Counted from the stretch's first letter, positions 25,506 through 35,119 are shown. The stretch: 61,038 bases of DNA from Streptomyces triticirhizae (GCF_003696235.1 NZ_RFFJ01000011.1:1-61038); one strand, 5' to 3'. Numbers and translations: made by a program. Notes: a model not told the origin generated them from the sequence alone.

Positions 25506-27455
25506 ATGCCGACCGAGACGTTCGAGTTCCAGGTAGAGGCGCGCCAGCTCCTCCAGATGATGATCCACTCGATCTACTCGAACAAGGACGTTTTCCTGCG
25601 CGAGCTGATCTCCAACGCCTCCGACGCGCTGGACAAGCTCCGCATCGAGTCGCTGCGCGACGACTCGCTCAACGCCGAGGTGGACGATCTCCACATCGAG
25701 ATCGAGCCCGACCGGGAGGCTCGCACCCTCACCGTGCGGGACAACGGCATCGGGATGTCGCGGGACGAGGTGGTCCAACTCATCGGCACCATCGCCAAGT
25801 CGGGCACGGCCGAGCTGCTGGCGCGGCTGAAGGAGGCCAAGGACGAGACCGCGGCCGAGGGGCTGATCGGACAGTTCGGCGTCGGCTTCTACTCCAGCTT
25901 CATGGTCGCCGACGAGGTCAGTCTGGTCACCCGCAAGGCGGGGGAGAGCCAGGGCACCCGCTGGTCCTCCACGGGCGAGGGCGGCTACACCGTCGAGACC
26001 GTCGAGGACGCGCCCCAAGGCACCGCCGTCACCCTGCGGCTCAAGCCGGAGGACGCCGAGGACCAGCTCTTCGACTACACCTCGCCCTGGAAGGTCAGGG
26101 AGATCGTCAAGCGGTACTCCGACTTCATCACCTGGCCCATCCGGATGGTCACCGAGGCGCCCAAGGCCGAGAAGGCGTCGGAGACGGAGGACGCCGAGGA
26201 CGCCGAGGGCGGCGAGAAGGCCCCGGAGCCCGAGACGCTCAACTCCATGAAGGCCCTGTGGGCCAGGTCGCGCAGCGAGGTCAGCGACGAGGAGTACCAC
26301 GAGCTGTACAAGCACATCAGCCACGACTGGACCGACCCGCTGGAGACGATCCAGCTGCGGGCCGAGGGCACCTTCGAGTACCAGTCGCTGCTGTTCCTGC
26401 CCGCGCACGCGCCACACGACCTGTTCTCGCAGGCCAACAAGCGCGGGGTGCAGCTCTATGTGAAGCGCGTCTTCATCATGGACGACTGCGAGGCGCTCGT
26501 CCCCGAGTACCTGCGCTTCGTCAAGGGCGTGGTGGACGCCCAGGACCTGTCGCTCAACGTCTCCCGGGAGATCCTCCAGCAGGACCGCCAGATCCAGCTG
26601 ATGCGCCGCCGGCTGGTGAAGAAGGTGCTCTCCACCATCAAGGAGATGATGGCGAACCGGGAGGAGAACTACACCACCTTCTGGCGGGAGTTCGGGCGCG
26701 TCGTCAAGGAGGGCCTGCTCAACGACCCCGACAACCGCGACGCGATCCTCAGGATCTGCTCCTTCGTCTCCACCCACGACAAGGAGCGACTGACCACGCT
26801 CGCGCGGTATGTCGAGCGGATGAAGGAGGGCCAGAAGCACATCTACTACATGACCGGCGAGTCCAGGACCGCCGTGGAGAACTCGCCGCACCTGGAGGCC
26901 TTCCAGGCCAAGGGCCTTGAGGTGCTGATCCTGACCGACCCCGTCGACGAGGTGTGGGTCGGGGCCGTGCCCGAGTTCGAGGGGAAGCAGCTGCGCTCGA
27001 TCGCCCAGGGCGAGGCCGAACTGGACGCCGAGGAGGAGCAGGGCGAGGAGGCGAAGGCGGAGAAGGAGCGGCAGCGCGCCGAGTTCGCCGAGCTGCTGAC
27101 CTGGCTCGGCGAGCGCCTCAGGGACGAGGTGAAGGAGGTGCGGCTCACCTCCCGGCTCACCGTCTCCCCGGCCTGTGTGGTCACGGACGCCGGCGATGTG
27201 ACGCCCGCGCTCCAGAACCTCTACCGCGCCATGGGCCAGGAGGTGCCGCAGAGCAAGCGCATCCTGGAGCTGAACCCGGAGCACGGGCTGGTCACCGGCC
27301 TGCGGAAGGCCCACGCCACCGACGCCGACGACCCGGGCCTCGGCGAGACCGCCGAACTGCTCTACGGGATGGCCCTGTTGGCGGAGGGCAGCCAACTGGC
27401 CGACCCCGCCAGGTTCGCCAAACTGCTGGCCGAACGGCTGGAACGCACCCTCTGA
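25506..27455 (+). CDS. htpG: Hsp90-family molecular chaperone HtpG
   Basis: This full-length 649-residue bacterial Hsp90 is a cytoplasmic, ATP-dependent homodimer that remodels client proteins. The N-terminal GHKL ATPase domain is intact: NASDALDKLR, DNGIGM, GTIAKSGT and GQFGVGFYSSF. The middle domain carries YTSPWKVREIVKRYSDFI and LNVSREILQQDRQIQ. The C-terminal dimerisation domain ends LAERLERTL. A Glu/Ala-rich charged linker is present near residues 215-245. ATG 25506 follows GAGGA. It is transcribed alone and is followed by a strong terminator. I see no CIRCE or HAIR element upstream, so its heat-shock control is not evident. Confidence 0.97.
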   Translation: MPTETFEFQVEARQLLQMMIHSIYSNKDVFLRELISNASDALDKLRIESLRDDSLNAEVDDLHIEIEPDREARTLTVRDNGIGMSRDEVVQLIGTIAKSGTAELLARLKEAKDETAAEGLIGQFGVGFYSSFMVADEVSLVTRKAGESQGTRWSSTGEGGYTVETVEDAPQGTAVTLRLKPEDAEDQLFDYTSPWKVREIVKRYSDFITWPIRMVTEAPKAEKASETEDAEDAEGGEKAPEPETLNSMKALWARSRSEVSDEEYHELYKHISHDWTDPLETIQLRAEGTFEYQSLLFLPAHAPHDLFSQANKRGVQLYVKRVFIMDDCEALVPEYLRFVKGVVDAQDLSLNVSREILQQDRQIQLMRRRLVKKVLSTIKEMMANREENYTTFWREFGRVVKEGLLNDPDNRDAILRICSFVSTHDKERLTTLARYVERMKEGQKHIYYMTGESRTAVENSPHLEAFQAKGLEVLILTDPVDEVWVGAVPEFEGKQLRSIAQGEAELDAEEEQGEEAKAEKERQRAEFAELLTWLGERLRDEVKEVRLTSRLTVSPACVVTDAGDVTPALQNLYRAMGQEVPQSKRILELNPEHGLVTGLRKAHATDADDPGLGETAELLYGMALLAEGSQLADPARFAKLLAERLERTL

Positions 27456-27481
27456 CGCCCGCTCCCTCGCCCCGTCTCGCC

Positions 27482-27525
27482 CGCCGTTCCCGCCCGCAGG
27501 GCCCAGCCCCCGGGCGGGAACGGCG
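27482..27525 (+). terminator. Hairpin terminator after htpG
   Basis: Fifteen-base perfect arms (CGCCGTTCCCGCCCG and CGGGCGGGAACGGCG) flank a 14-nt loop, 27 bp after the htpG stop. There is no T-run, as is usual for streptomycete terminators. Confidence 0.8.
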
Positions 27526-27674
27526 AACGGCCGGGAGCGGCGGGGCGGTCGGCCCGGGCCAGGCGGAAGGCCAGCACGGTCGCCCACCGGTGCGTGTCCG
27601 GCTGCTCCCGGGCGCCCGGGGCCGCCCGTCGGCGCGGGAGGGGTGGCGGACAGGCGCTCGGGTAGGGGCAGGAC

Positions 27675-28253
27675 ATGGGCACGAGGGAACGCGGCGGACG
27701 GACGGGGGCGGGCGCGCTCTGGTGGTGGGCGGCGCCGAGCGTGGTGTTGTTGGTCGGGATGGCGCTCTGGGGGATCGTGCGCTACCCGGAGCTGCCCGAG
27801 CGCATCCCCCAACACGTCGGCCCGGGCGGGGTGGACGCCTGGGGCGACCGGAGCGTGGGACTGGCCTTCCTCCCGGTGTTCGTCTACGCGGGGCTGACCG
27901 CGCTGCTGACCGGCTGCGTGTGGGGGCTGCTGCGGGCCACCCCGCTGGACGCGATGCCGGCGCCGAAGGACCGCTGGGCCCAGGCCATGGCCGTGGGCAA
28001 CAACCGCCCCGCCAGCGCCGCTTCGGCCCGGGCGATGGCCAGGGCGCTGCTGACCACCAACGCGCTGGTCGGCGTCGCCCTGCTGCCGATGGCGTGGGTG
28101 CAGTGGCGGGAGACCCAGACCACCTCTGTGCCGGGATGGCTCACGGTGGCGATGCCGCTGGCCCTGGCGCTCTCCGTGGTGCCGCCCTGCCTCGCCGGCT
28201 GGCGTGACAGCCGGGAGAAACGGGCGCTGCGCGAACTCCGGCGGGCGGCCTGA
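27675..28253 (+). CDS. DUF1648 membrane protein
   Basis: This 192-residue protein has about four membrane segments. The DUF1648 signature LPERIPQHVGPGGVDAWGDR lies after the first segment and is followed by a hydrophobic stretch. Later segments include ALLTTNALVGVALLPMAWV and a basic C-terminus (RDSREKRALRELRRAA). DUF1648 proteins resemble the SdpI immunity family in part, but no toxin gene is nearby and function is unknown. It sits between htpG and a LacI gene with no clear operon link. Confidence 0.82.
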   Translation: MGTRERGGRTGAGALWWWAAPSVVLLVGMALWGIVRYPELPERIPQHVGPGGVDAWGDRSVGLAFLPVFVYAGLTALLTGCVWGLLRATPLDAMPAPKDRWAQAMAVGNNRPASAASARAMARALLTTNALVGVALLPMAWVQWRETQTTSVPGWLTVAMPLALALSVVPPCLAGWRDSREKRALRELRRAA

Positions 28254-28328
28254 GAGCCGGACCGGCCGGGCCGTTGGCCCCGAGGCCGGTCCGAAGGCCG
28301 ATGCCGCGGGTCGGGATACCATGCCGGG

Positions 28329-29384
28329 GTGGCTGGCAGTGGTGAGGGCGCGGGGCGGCGCAGGCCGACCTCGCGGGACGTGGCCAGGCTCGCCGGGGTC
28401 TCCCACACGGCGGTGTCCTTCGTCTTCAACGGACGGGCCGAGGGCAACCTCTCCGCCGAGACCCAGGCACGCATCAGGGACGCGGCCGAGCGGTTGAACT
28501 ACCGGCCCAACCCCGTCGCCCGGGGGCTGCGGCGGCGCCGCACCGCCGTGATCGGGATGGTCACCGACCACATCGCCTCCACCCCCTTCGCCGGGGCGCT
28601 GCTGCGCGGCGCGATGCGCACCGCCTGGGAACGCCAACACCTCGTGCTCACCGTGGACTCGGCCGGCTCCCCGGAACGCGAGGACGCCGCCGTCGCCGAA
28701 CTGCTGGACCGCCGGGTGGACGGGATCATCTACGCCGCGATGTCGCTGCGCAGGGCGCGGCTGCCCGCCGGGCTGGACCAGTGTCACACCGTGCTGGCCA
28801 ACTGCCTGCCGGCGGACGGCTCCCTGCCGGCCGTGATCCCCGCCGAACGGGCCGGCGGCCGGGCCGCCGCCCGGCTGCTGATCGACGCCGGGCACCGCCG
28901 ACTGGCCCTGGCCGGCGGCCTCGACGACATCGCCTCCGGCGAACGGCTGCGCGGCTACCGCGACGCGCTGCGCACCGTCGGCCTCCGGGCCGCCCCCGAG
29001 ACCATCGTCCGCACCGGCGGCGAGATCGCCGGCGGCTACCGGGCCGCGCTCCAACTCCTCCAGGGGGTGCCGGCGGCCCGCCGCCCCACCGGCATCGTCT
29101 GCTACAACGACCGCGTCGCGGCAGGGGTGTTGCTCGCCGCCGCCCGGCTCAGCCTGTCCGTGCCGGGCGACCTGTCGCTGGTCGGCTACGACGACCAGGA
29201 GCACATGGCGGCCTTCCTCGATCCGCCGCTGACCACCGTGGCCCTGCCCCACGAGGCAATGGGGGAGGTGGCCACGGGGCTGCTCCTGGACGCCGTCGAG
29301 GCCGGCACCCCGCCACGCGTCGAGACAACGGCGCTGCCCTGCCCGGTCGTCACCCGGGGCTCCGTGGGACCGGCCCCCGACTGA
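28329..29384 (+). CDS. LacI-family transcriptional regulator
   Basis: The 351-residue regulator has its helix-turn-helix at SRDVARLAGVSHTAVSFVFN and the hinge RLNYRPNPVARGLRRRRT. The effector domain carries VGYDDQEHMAAFLDPPLTTV. The start is taken as GTG 28329. It is the nearest regulator to the fructan-utilisation genes that follow on the other strand and may control them, although such control normally requires operators that I can only propose (35104-35119 and near 35232-35246). Alternatively it regulates a locus elsewhere. Confidence 0.92.
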   Translation: MAGSGEGAGRRRPTSRDVARLAGVSHTAVSFVFNGRAEGNLSAETQARIRDAAERLNYRPNPVARGLRRRRTAVIGMVTDHIASTPFAGALLRGAMRTAWERQHLVLTVDSAGSPEREDAAVAELLDRRVDGIIYAAMSLRRARLPAGLDQCHTVLANCLPADGSLPAVIPAERAGGRAAARLLIDAGHRRLALAGGLDDIASGERLRGYRDALRTVGLRAAPETIVRTGGEIAGGYRAALQLLQGVPAARRPTGIVCYNDRVAAGVLLAAARLSLSVPGDLSLVGYDDQEHMAAFLDPPLTTVALPHEAMGEVATGLLLDAVEAGTPPRVETTALPCPVVTRGSVGPAPD

Positions 29385-29464
29385 CCTCGGGCCGGCCCAC
29401 CACCGGCGGCCCCACGCCCACACACGCCTCACGCCCCGGGCCCACACGCCCGCCACCGACCCGG

Positions 29465-30175
29465 TCACGACACCGCCCCCTCGGGCCGGGGCCCGCCGAG
29501 CCCCGGCCCCGCCGCCACGCCCTGCGGCCGACCGCGCCCCGGCGCTGAGACACCGGGGCCGATGCCCACCGGCGGCGCCGGCGGGGAGACGGCCCCCACC
29601 TCGGCCGAGACCAGCCAGCCCCACTCCACCTGCTCCCGTGGCAGCCGCGCGCCCAGCGCGCCCTCCGCCAGCGCCAACAGCCGCGCGCCCGCGCCGGCCC
29701 ACTGACCCGCGACGGGCTCGTCGTCCAACAGCCCCACCCGCCACGGCCAGTCCCCGAGCGCCCCCGCGTCACGCCCCGCCGACACCGACTCCCGCGTCGC
29801 CACCACCTCGCCCCCCTCGGCGAAGGCGAACGCCCAGCCGCCGTCGGCGGCGCGCGACAGCACCAACGCCCGCGTCCCGCACGAGACCCGACGCAGCGTC
29901 TCCCGCCCGGAGCCGTGGACGCCGGCGCTCTCCACCGCGTAGGCCCAGCCCTCGTGGAGCCCGGCCCGCGCCACCGAGAGCCCCCAGGCCAACCGCGCCT
30001 GCGCCTGCTCGGCCGCCGCCGCGTCCCGCCGCCGGAACGTCGCCGGGTCGGCGCCCATCCGTGTCAACAGCTCCCTGGGGGCCAGCCGGTGAGCGAAGGT
30101 CACGCGGAAGCCCGGCTCACAGAAGGCGTCGAGCCAGGCCAATCCGGGGTCGATCACAGTGCGTCTTGTATCCAT
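29465..30175 (-). CDS. DUF6461-like hypothetical protein
   Basis: This 236-residue protein has a pattern typical of a streptomycete family annotated DUF6461: LAWLDAFCEPGFRVTF near the N-terminus, then a repeated core with VSCGTRALVLSRAADGGWAF. The C-terminal 45 residues are Pro/Gly-rich and probably disordered. No catalytic motif is evident. It lies 40 nt downstream of the intracellular GH32 gene on the same strand, so it may be read through from the fructan operon, but a functional link is doubtful. Confidence 0.6.
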   Translation of the reverse strand: MDTRRTVIDPGLAWLDAFCEPGFRVTFAHRLAPRELLTRMGADPATFRRRDAAAAEQAQARLAWGLSVARAGLHEGWAYAVESAGVHGSGRETLRRVSCGTRALVLSRAADGGWAFAFAEGGEVVATRESVSAGRDAGALGDWPWRVGLLDDEPVAGQWAGAGARLLALAEGALGARLPREQVEWGWLVSAEVGAVSPPAPPVGIGPGVSAPGRGRPQGVAAGPGLGGPRPEGAVS

Positions 30176-30215
30176 GCGCGTATGGTGACATGCCGCACTG
30201 ACAACGGAGCGTTGA

Positions 30216-31718
30216 TCAGCCCCGGTTGGCCCCCGTGATCACCGCCGGGGAAGCGTCCCGAAGCGCCCACGCCGTCGCCGAGAAGGCGGCGCCGGGACCC
30301 GCCGCCCGAACCCGCAGCGCCGGTCGGTCGCCCGGGCGGTGATAGACCCGTTCCGTCGCCACCGCGCGCCCCTCGCCCGCGAACAGCTCCAGCACCGAGC
30401 CGTCCCGCCACACCCGCACCGTCAACGAGGCGGCCGGCGGCACGGACAGGGTCAGCGGACCCGCGTCCGCCGGCCGGCCTCCGCGTTCCCTGGGCCAGTC
30501 GGCGCGGCGCAGCTCGACGGTCCCCGCGCCCGGATCGAGCAGCAGGGCCAACGCCCCGCCGCGTTCGTCCCTGGCCAACTCCACGCGCACCGACGCGTGT
30601 TCGGCCGTGACCGACACCTCGTAGGCGTCCGGCAGCGGCACCGGGCCCAGCGGCTCCCGGCCCGCCCCGACGACCAGCGGTTCGCCGGCCCGCAGCGCCT
30701 CCACCTCCCGCGCCGGAACGACGCGCAACGTCCCGTCCCCGTGGACGCCGACCTCGCGCGGCAGGGTCAACAGACCGGCCCAGCCCGCCTCAGCCACCGC
30801 GCTCTCGCCCCGCGCCTCCCAGGACCAGCCCCACAGCAGGGTCCGGTCGGCGTCGGCCCGCACCGCCGGGGCGTAGCAGTCCCGCCCGCCGTCCACCGGC
30901 CCCCCGGCCTCGGGGAGGAACGCCAGCCCCGGCCCCGTCGGCCCCGCCACCTCCCGCAGTGTGCCCGAGAGCCAGACCACCGACTGCGGGTCGCCGTTCC
31001 ACAGCGACAGCACCAGCACCCACCGTTCGCCGTCGCCCGCCGCGAAGAGCTGCGGGCACTCCCACCCGGTCGCCGGCCCGGAGCCGGAGGAACCAAAGGA
31101 AGCAGAGGAACCGGAGGAAGCGAGGGAACCGGCGCCCGGGGACCGCCCGTCCAGCAGCACGCCGGCGAAGCGCCAGTCCGTCAGCCGCTGACAGTCGTAC
31201 AGCAGCACCGAGGGCGTGCCGTCCGCGTGCCCGGCGCCCACCAGCGCCCAGCGCCGCCCGCCGTGCCGGAAGACGAACGGGTCGCGGAACATCACCACGT
31301 CCAGCCCCTCCGGCGGTCCGGCGAGCACCGGGAGCGGCGACGGCTTCCACTCCCGCAGCAGCGGGTCGTCCGGCTCGGCGGCCCGCGCCAGCAGGATCGT
31401 GCCCAGGCCCGTGTGCCGCTCGTCCACGCCGGTGTAGACGGCCGTCGGCACCCCCTCGTCGTCCACCACGCACCCCGACCAGCAGCCGGCCGCGTCCGGC
31501 CCGCCCGGCGTCGGGGCCAGCGCCACCGGATGGTGCTCCCAGTCGAGCAGGTCGGCGCTGGAGGCGTGCCCCCAGTGGATGTTCCCGTGCCAGGGCCCGT
31601 CCGGGTTGTGCTGGTAGAAGAGGTGGTGGCGACCGCGCCAACGGAACGGCCCGTTCGGGTCGTTGGCCCAGCCGGCGGGCGGCCTGAGGTGGTGGCGCGG
31701 ATCGTGCGGACGGGTCAC
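30216..31718 (-). CDS. GH32 beta-fructosidase (cytoplasmic)
   Basis: This 500-residue GH32 enzyme hydrolyses fructosyl linkages of sucrose or fructo-oligosaccharides. The three catalytic motifs are intact: GWANDPNG with nucleophile Asp20, FRDPF, and WECPQLF with the acid/base Glu. A C-terminal beta-sandwich follows the propeller. A Ser/Gly-rich insertion (SSGSSASFGSSGSG) interrupts the propeller near residue 210. No signal peptide is present. GTG 31718 overlaps the upstream permease stop (GTGA), so it is translated with the importer and works on imported fructans. It is the last enzyme of the operon binding protein, permease, permease, GH32. Confidence 0.93.
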   Translation of the reverse strand: MTRPHDPRHHLRPPAGWANDPNGPFRWRGRHHLFYQHNPDGPWHGNIHWGHASSADLLDWEHHPVALAPTPGGPDAAGCWSGCVVDDEGVPTAVYTGVDERHTGLGTILLARAAEPDDPLLREWKPSPLPVLAGPPEGLDVVMFRDPFVFRHGGRRWALVGAGHADGTPSVLLYDCQRLTDWRFAGVLLDGRSPGAGSLASSGSSASFGSSGSGPATGWECPQLFAAGDGERWVLVLSLWNGDPQSVVWLSGTLREVAGPTGPGLAFLPEAGGPVDGGRDCYAPAVRADADRTLLWGWSWEARGESAVAEAGWAGLLTLPREVGVHGDGTLRVVPAREVEALRAGEPLVVGAGREPLGPVPLPDAYEVSVTAEHASVRVELARDERGGALALLLDPGAGTVELRRADWPRERGGRPADAGPLTLSVPPAASLTVRVWRDGSVLELFAGEGRAVATERVYHRPGDRPALRVRAAGPGAAFSATAWALRDASPAVITGANRG

Positions 31719-32620
31719 CTGTTGACTCCTGCGGAAGTGATGCCCTCGCGCAGAGGGCGTTGACCGACGACGAAGACGAGCACCGCGGGGATCATCGAGA
31801 GCACCACGCCGGCCAGCACCACGGAGACGCTGCCCGTGCCGAGGTTGCCCTGGAGGGAGACCAGCCCCAGCGGCAGGGTGAAGTTCTCCGTGCTGGTCTC
31901 CAGGATCAGCGGGCGGAAGAACTCGTTCCAGTGGTAGTTGAAGGCCAGCACCCCGATGATCGCGAGGCCGGGCGTGGCCAGCGGCGCGTAGACCGAGCGG
32001 AAGATCCGCCAGGGCCCCGCGCCGTCGAGCATCGCCGCCTCGCCCAGGTCGCGCGGCATCCCCAGGAAGTACTGGCGCATCAGGAAGGTGCCGAACGCGG
32101 TCGGCCAGGCCGGCACGATCAGGCCCAGCAGGGTGTCGGTGAGCGACATCTCCTTGAGCAGCAGGAAGACCGGCACGATGGTCACCTGCACCGGCACCAT
32201 CATGGTCGCCAACACCAGCCCGAACAGCGGCCCCTTGAAGCGGAAGTCGAGCCGGGCGAAGGCGTAGCCGGCCAGCGCCGCCGTCACCATCTGGCCGCCG
32301 GCCACCAGCGCGGTCACCAGCGTGCTGTTGAACGCCAGCAGCCACACGTCGAGTTGCTCGAAGACCTGCCCGTACGCCTCCCCGGTGGCGTCGAGCGGGA
32401 CGGGTCGGGGCGGCAGGTCGAAGGACTCGGCCGGCGCGCGGAGCGAGGTGGAGACCGTCCACAGCACCGGCCCCAGCGTCAGCAGCGCCACCACGGTCAG
32501 CCCGACGACCCGGCCCACCAGGCCGGCGCGTGGGCGGCGGCGCGCGCGGCGCGCGGGAGGGCGCGAGGACCGCTCCTCGGGCACGGCGGGAACGGCGGGT
32601 TCGGCAACGGTCGTGGTCAT
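31715..32620 (-). CDS. ABC sugar transporter permease (MalG/UgpE type), fructan locus
   Basis: The 301-residue permease has about six membrane segments and the EAA loop LGEAAMLDGAGPWRIFRSVY. It starts at ATG 32620, 72 nt after the other permease gene. Its stop overlaps the GH32 start. The N-terminal 30 residues are a Pro/Arg-rich cytoplasmic extension. It is paired with the permease at 32693-33598 in importing fructo-oligosaccharides. Confidence 0.92.
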   Translation of the reverse strand: MTTTVAEPAVPAVPEERSSRPPARRARRRPRAGLVGRVVGLTVVALLTLGPVLWTVSTSLRAPAESFDLPPRPVPLDATGEAYGQVFEQLDVWLLAFNSTLVTALVAGGQMVTAALAGYAFARLDFRFKGPLFGLVLATMMVPVQVTIVPVFLLLKEMSLTDTLLGLIVPAWPTAFGTFLMRQYFLGMPRDLGEAAMLDGAGPWRIFRSVYAPLATPGLAIIGVLAFNYHWNEFFRPLILETSTENFTLPLGLVSLQGNLGTGSVSVVLAGVVLSMIPAVLVFVVGQRPLREGITSAGVNR

Positions 32621-32692
32621 CTGTCAGACCCCCGGCTCATGATGGTGCGCACGGGACGTACGCGGCTGGTGGGTGGATTCACCGGTCGGTGC

Positions 32693-33598
32693 TCACTGGT
32701 AGTGGACGAGGCGCCGGCTCAGGCGGAACTGGAGGGCGGTCACGGCGAGGATCAGCGCGAACAGCAACACCCCGACCGCCGACGCCTCCCCGAAGCGCAG
32801 CTGCTCGAAGGCGCTCTGGTAGATCACCATCACGACCGTCCTGGTGGCGTCGCCCGGGCCGCCGTCGGTCAGCACATAGGGCTGCTCGAAGACCTGGAGC
32901 GCGTTGATGACGCCGACCACGGACGCGACCAGCAGCGTCGGGCTGAGCAGCGGCAACGTGATGTGCAGGTGCTTGCGCCAGCCCGTCGAGCCGTCGACCG
33001 CCGCCGCCTCGTGCATCTCGCGCGGGATGTTGTTGAGCCCGCCGACGAAGAGCAGCAGCGAGAAGCCGAACTGCTGCCAGACGTAGACCAGCACCACCGC
33101 GACCATCGCCCACCGCTCGTGGGTCAGCCAGGGCACCGGGGAGACGCCGACGTGGCCCAGCGCCCAGTTGACCACCCCGAAGTCCTGGTTGAAGAGGTAC
33201 TTCATCACGACCGAGATCGAGGCGGCCGACAGCACCAGCGGGAAGAAGAACGCCGAACGGAACGCCGCCCGCAGCCACTGCGGCAGCCTCCCGTCCAGGG
33301 CCAGCGCCAGCGCGAGGGCCAGGCCGAGCTGGAGGCCCACCGCCAACACCATGAACAGCAGGGTGTTGGTGAACGACACCAGCACCGTGGAGTCGGTGAA
33401 GACCTGCCGGTAGTTGGCGGTGCCGGCCCAGCGCGGGGAGTCGATCACGTTCCAGTGGAAGAGGCTCAACAGGACCGAGCCCACGATGGGCACCACCGTG
33501 AAGACCACCACCCCGACGACCGTCGGCGCCAGGAAGACGGCGGCCATCAGTCGGGCCGCGCGCCGTTGTGCGCGCCCGCGCGTTCGCAACTCGCTCAC
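32693..33598 (-). CDS. ABC sugar transporter permease (MalF/UgpA type), fructan locus
   Basis: The 301-residue permease has the EAA loop EMHEAAAVDGSTGWRKHLHI. The start is GTG 33598, which overlaps the TGA of the binding-protein gene, so expression is coupled. It has the usual hydrophobic segments, from VFLAPTVVGVVVFTVVPIVG to VGVLLFALILAVTALQFRL. Together with the next permease it forms the channel of the importer. The ATPase is not encoded here. Confidence 0.92.
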   Translation of the reverse strand: MSELRTRGRAQRRAARLMAAVFLAPTVVGVVVFTVVPIVGSVLLSLFHWNVIDSPRWAGTANYRQVFTDSTVLVSFTNTLLFMVLAVGLQLGLALALALALDGRLPQWLRAAFRSAFFFPLVLSAASISVVMKYLFNQDFGVVNWALGHVGVSPVPWLTHERWAMVAVVLVYVWQQFGFSLLLFVGGLNNIPREMHEAAAVDGSTGWRKHLHITLPLLSPTLLVASVVGVINALQVFEQPYVLTDGGPGDATRTVVMVIYQSAFEQLRFGEASAVGVLLFALILAVTALQFRLSRRLVHYQ

Positions 33599-35013
33599 CA
33601 CGCACGCTCCATGGCCGCCTCCAGGTCGTTCTGCATCGCCCGCAGCGCGGGCCGCACCGCGCCGGGCGAGCCCAGCGCGGTTCCGGTGTGCTTGGTCAAC
33701 GCCAGCTCCACCTCGGTCACCTGCGGCGGCGCCGGGATCGGCCCCGTGTCCGGGAAGGCGTCGAGGGTGTCGTAGAACGTGCGCCACCCGGCGGGACCCG
33801 TGGTCCGGTAGCGCTCCGCGTTCAGCATCGAACGGCGCGCCGGCGTCGTCTGGTTGCCCTGGAAGAGCGCCTCCATCACCTCCCCGCGCACCGAGTACTT
33901 GATGAACTCCCAAGCCTCATCAGGCTTGTTCGAGGTGCGCAGCAGCGCGTAGCCGGCCCCGCCGAACTGGTGCCGCTGCCCACGCCACCGGGGGAAGAAC
34001 GTCACGTCGTAGCCGTCGCGGTCCATCCCCGCCTCGTGCAGCCCGCCGGCCCAGAAGCCGCCCGCCGGGGTGACGCCGACCCGGCCGGTGGAGAAGACCC
34101 CGACCAGGTTGTTGCCGCTGCCGCCCTCCGGGCGCGAGCACAGGCCGCGCTGGATCAGCTCGGTGAGGTACTCGTAGACCTCCACCACCCGGTCCGAGGT
34201 CGCCTGCGGCGTGGTCCAGCGGTAGCCGCCGCCGCGCCCGGCCGCCGCCTCGCCCGGGTAGAACGCGTCCCACAGCCACGCGCCGCCCGGCGCCCTGGAC
34301 TCCGCCAGGATGTTGGTGTCGTTGACGAAGAGCCAGGGCACCACCCCGCCCCACAGCCGGTTGGTCCAGTAGTAGGGCGTGAAGCCGCTCCCGCCCGCCG
34401 CCCGCAACTCGGTGAGCAGGGCGGTGAAGTCGTCCCGCTCCCAGTGCGGCGGGGGCGTTGCGAGCCCGGCGGACCGGAGCACCGAGGTGTTGAGGTACAT
34501 GTCGGCCGCGTTGAACTCGACCGGCAGCTGGTAGAGGCTCCCCTCGTACATCATCGACTCCACCAGCGAGGGGTGCACGTCGGCGAAGTACTCGCGCAGC
34601 TCGTCCGCGTCCCGCCGCACCCGGTCGTCCAGCGCGACACCCAGGTTCTCGGCGAAGAGCTGCACGCCCTCGGTCGCCACATAGACCACGTCGGGGGCGG
34701 TGCCGGCGGCGATCTGGGTGAGGATCTTGGCGAAGAAGTCCGGCCAGTCGGTGGCCTGCACCGCGATCAGCCGGACCTGGATCTCGGGGTGCAGCTCCTG
34801 GAAGCCGTCGCGCAGCGCGCGTTGGGCCGCCGGGTCGACCGAGGAGCCGAGGGTGGCCACGGTCAGCGCGTCGTCGTCGCGGCCCGGGATGTCGGCGCCG
34901 GTCAGCCGCTCCCAGCTGGCGACCAGGCCGGCCGCCGCCGCGCCGGAGGCGCCGTAGCGCAGCAGCGCGCGCCGCGAGGGGCCGGACCGATCTCGGCGGC
35001 CGAAGGTGCTCAT
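33595..35013 (-). CDS. ABC transporter sugar-binding protein, fructan locus
   Basis: The 472-residue family 1 solute-binding protein has a twin-arginine signal (SRRALLRYGASGAAAAGLVA) but no lipobox cysteine, unlike most Gram-positive binding proteins. It may be released, or anchored by an uncleaved signal helix. The body shows the family features VATLGSSVDPAAQRALRDGF, VEFNAADMYLNTSVLR and DEAWEFIKYSVRGEVME. ATG 35013 begins the operon, with promoter and operator-like palindrome upstream. Context (two GH32 enzymes and a fructokinase-type kinase) points to fructo-oligosaccharides as ligand. Confidence 0.9.
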   Translation of the reverse strand: MSTFGRRDRSGPSRRALLRYGASGAAAAGLVASWERLTGADIPGRDDDALTVATLGSSVDPAAQRALRDGFQELHPEIQVRLIAVQATDWPDFFAKILTQIAAGTAPDVVYVATEGVQLFAENLGVALDDRVRRDADELREYFADVHPSLVESMMYEGSLYQLPVEFNAADMYLNTSVLRSAGLATPPPHWERDDFTALLTELRAAGGSGFTPYYWTNRLWGGVVPWLFVNDTNILAESRAPGGAWLWDAFYPGEAAAGRGGGYRWTTPQATSDRVVEVYEYLTELIQRGLCSRPEGGSGNNLVGVFSTGRVGVTPAGGFWAGGLHEAGMDRDGYDVTFFPRWRGQRHQFGGAGYALLRTSNKPDEAWEFIKYSVRGEVMEALFQGNQTTPARRSMLNAERYRTTGPAGWRTFYDTLDAFPDTGPIPAPPQVTEVELALTKHTGTALGSPGAVRPALRAMQNDLEAAMERAW

Positions 35014-35103
35014 GCGGGGTCCCTTGTGGTGTCGGGGGCGATGGAGGTGTCGAACGCGGGTCTGTCGAGAGGGAGTTGGGGAACCGTCGTCCAGGGTCCC
35101 TGG

Positions 35104-35119
35104 CCTAACTCCTGTTAGG
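35104..35119. promoter_or_regulatory. Operator-like palindrome CCTAACTCCTGTTAGG
   Basis: Perfect six-base arms surround a TCCT spacer. The site lies about 10-25 bp downstream of the predicted start point of the importer operon, a position where a repressor would block transcription. It resembles the CCCTAACTCGTTAAAG element (minus strand, 35231-35246) in the opposite promoter, although the spacer differs by two bases. Confidence 0.55.

Noticed and set aside
25227..29744. Very long open frame (about 1500 codons) on the minus strand opposite htpG, DUF1648 and LacI genes
   Set aside because: It is a high-G+C shadow frame. htpG and LacI on the plus strand have complete, motif-bearing proteins, and the antisense product is low-complexity with no domain.
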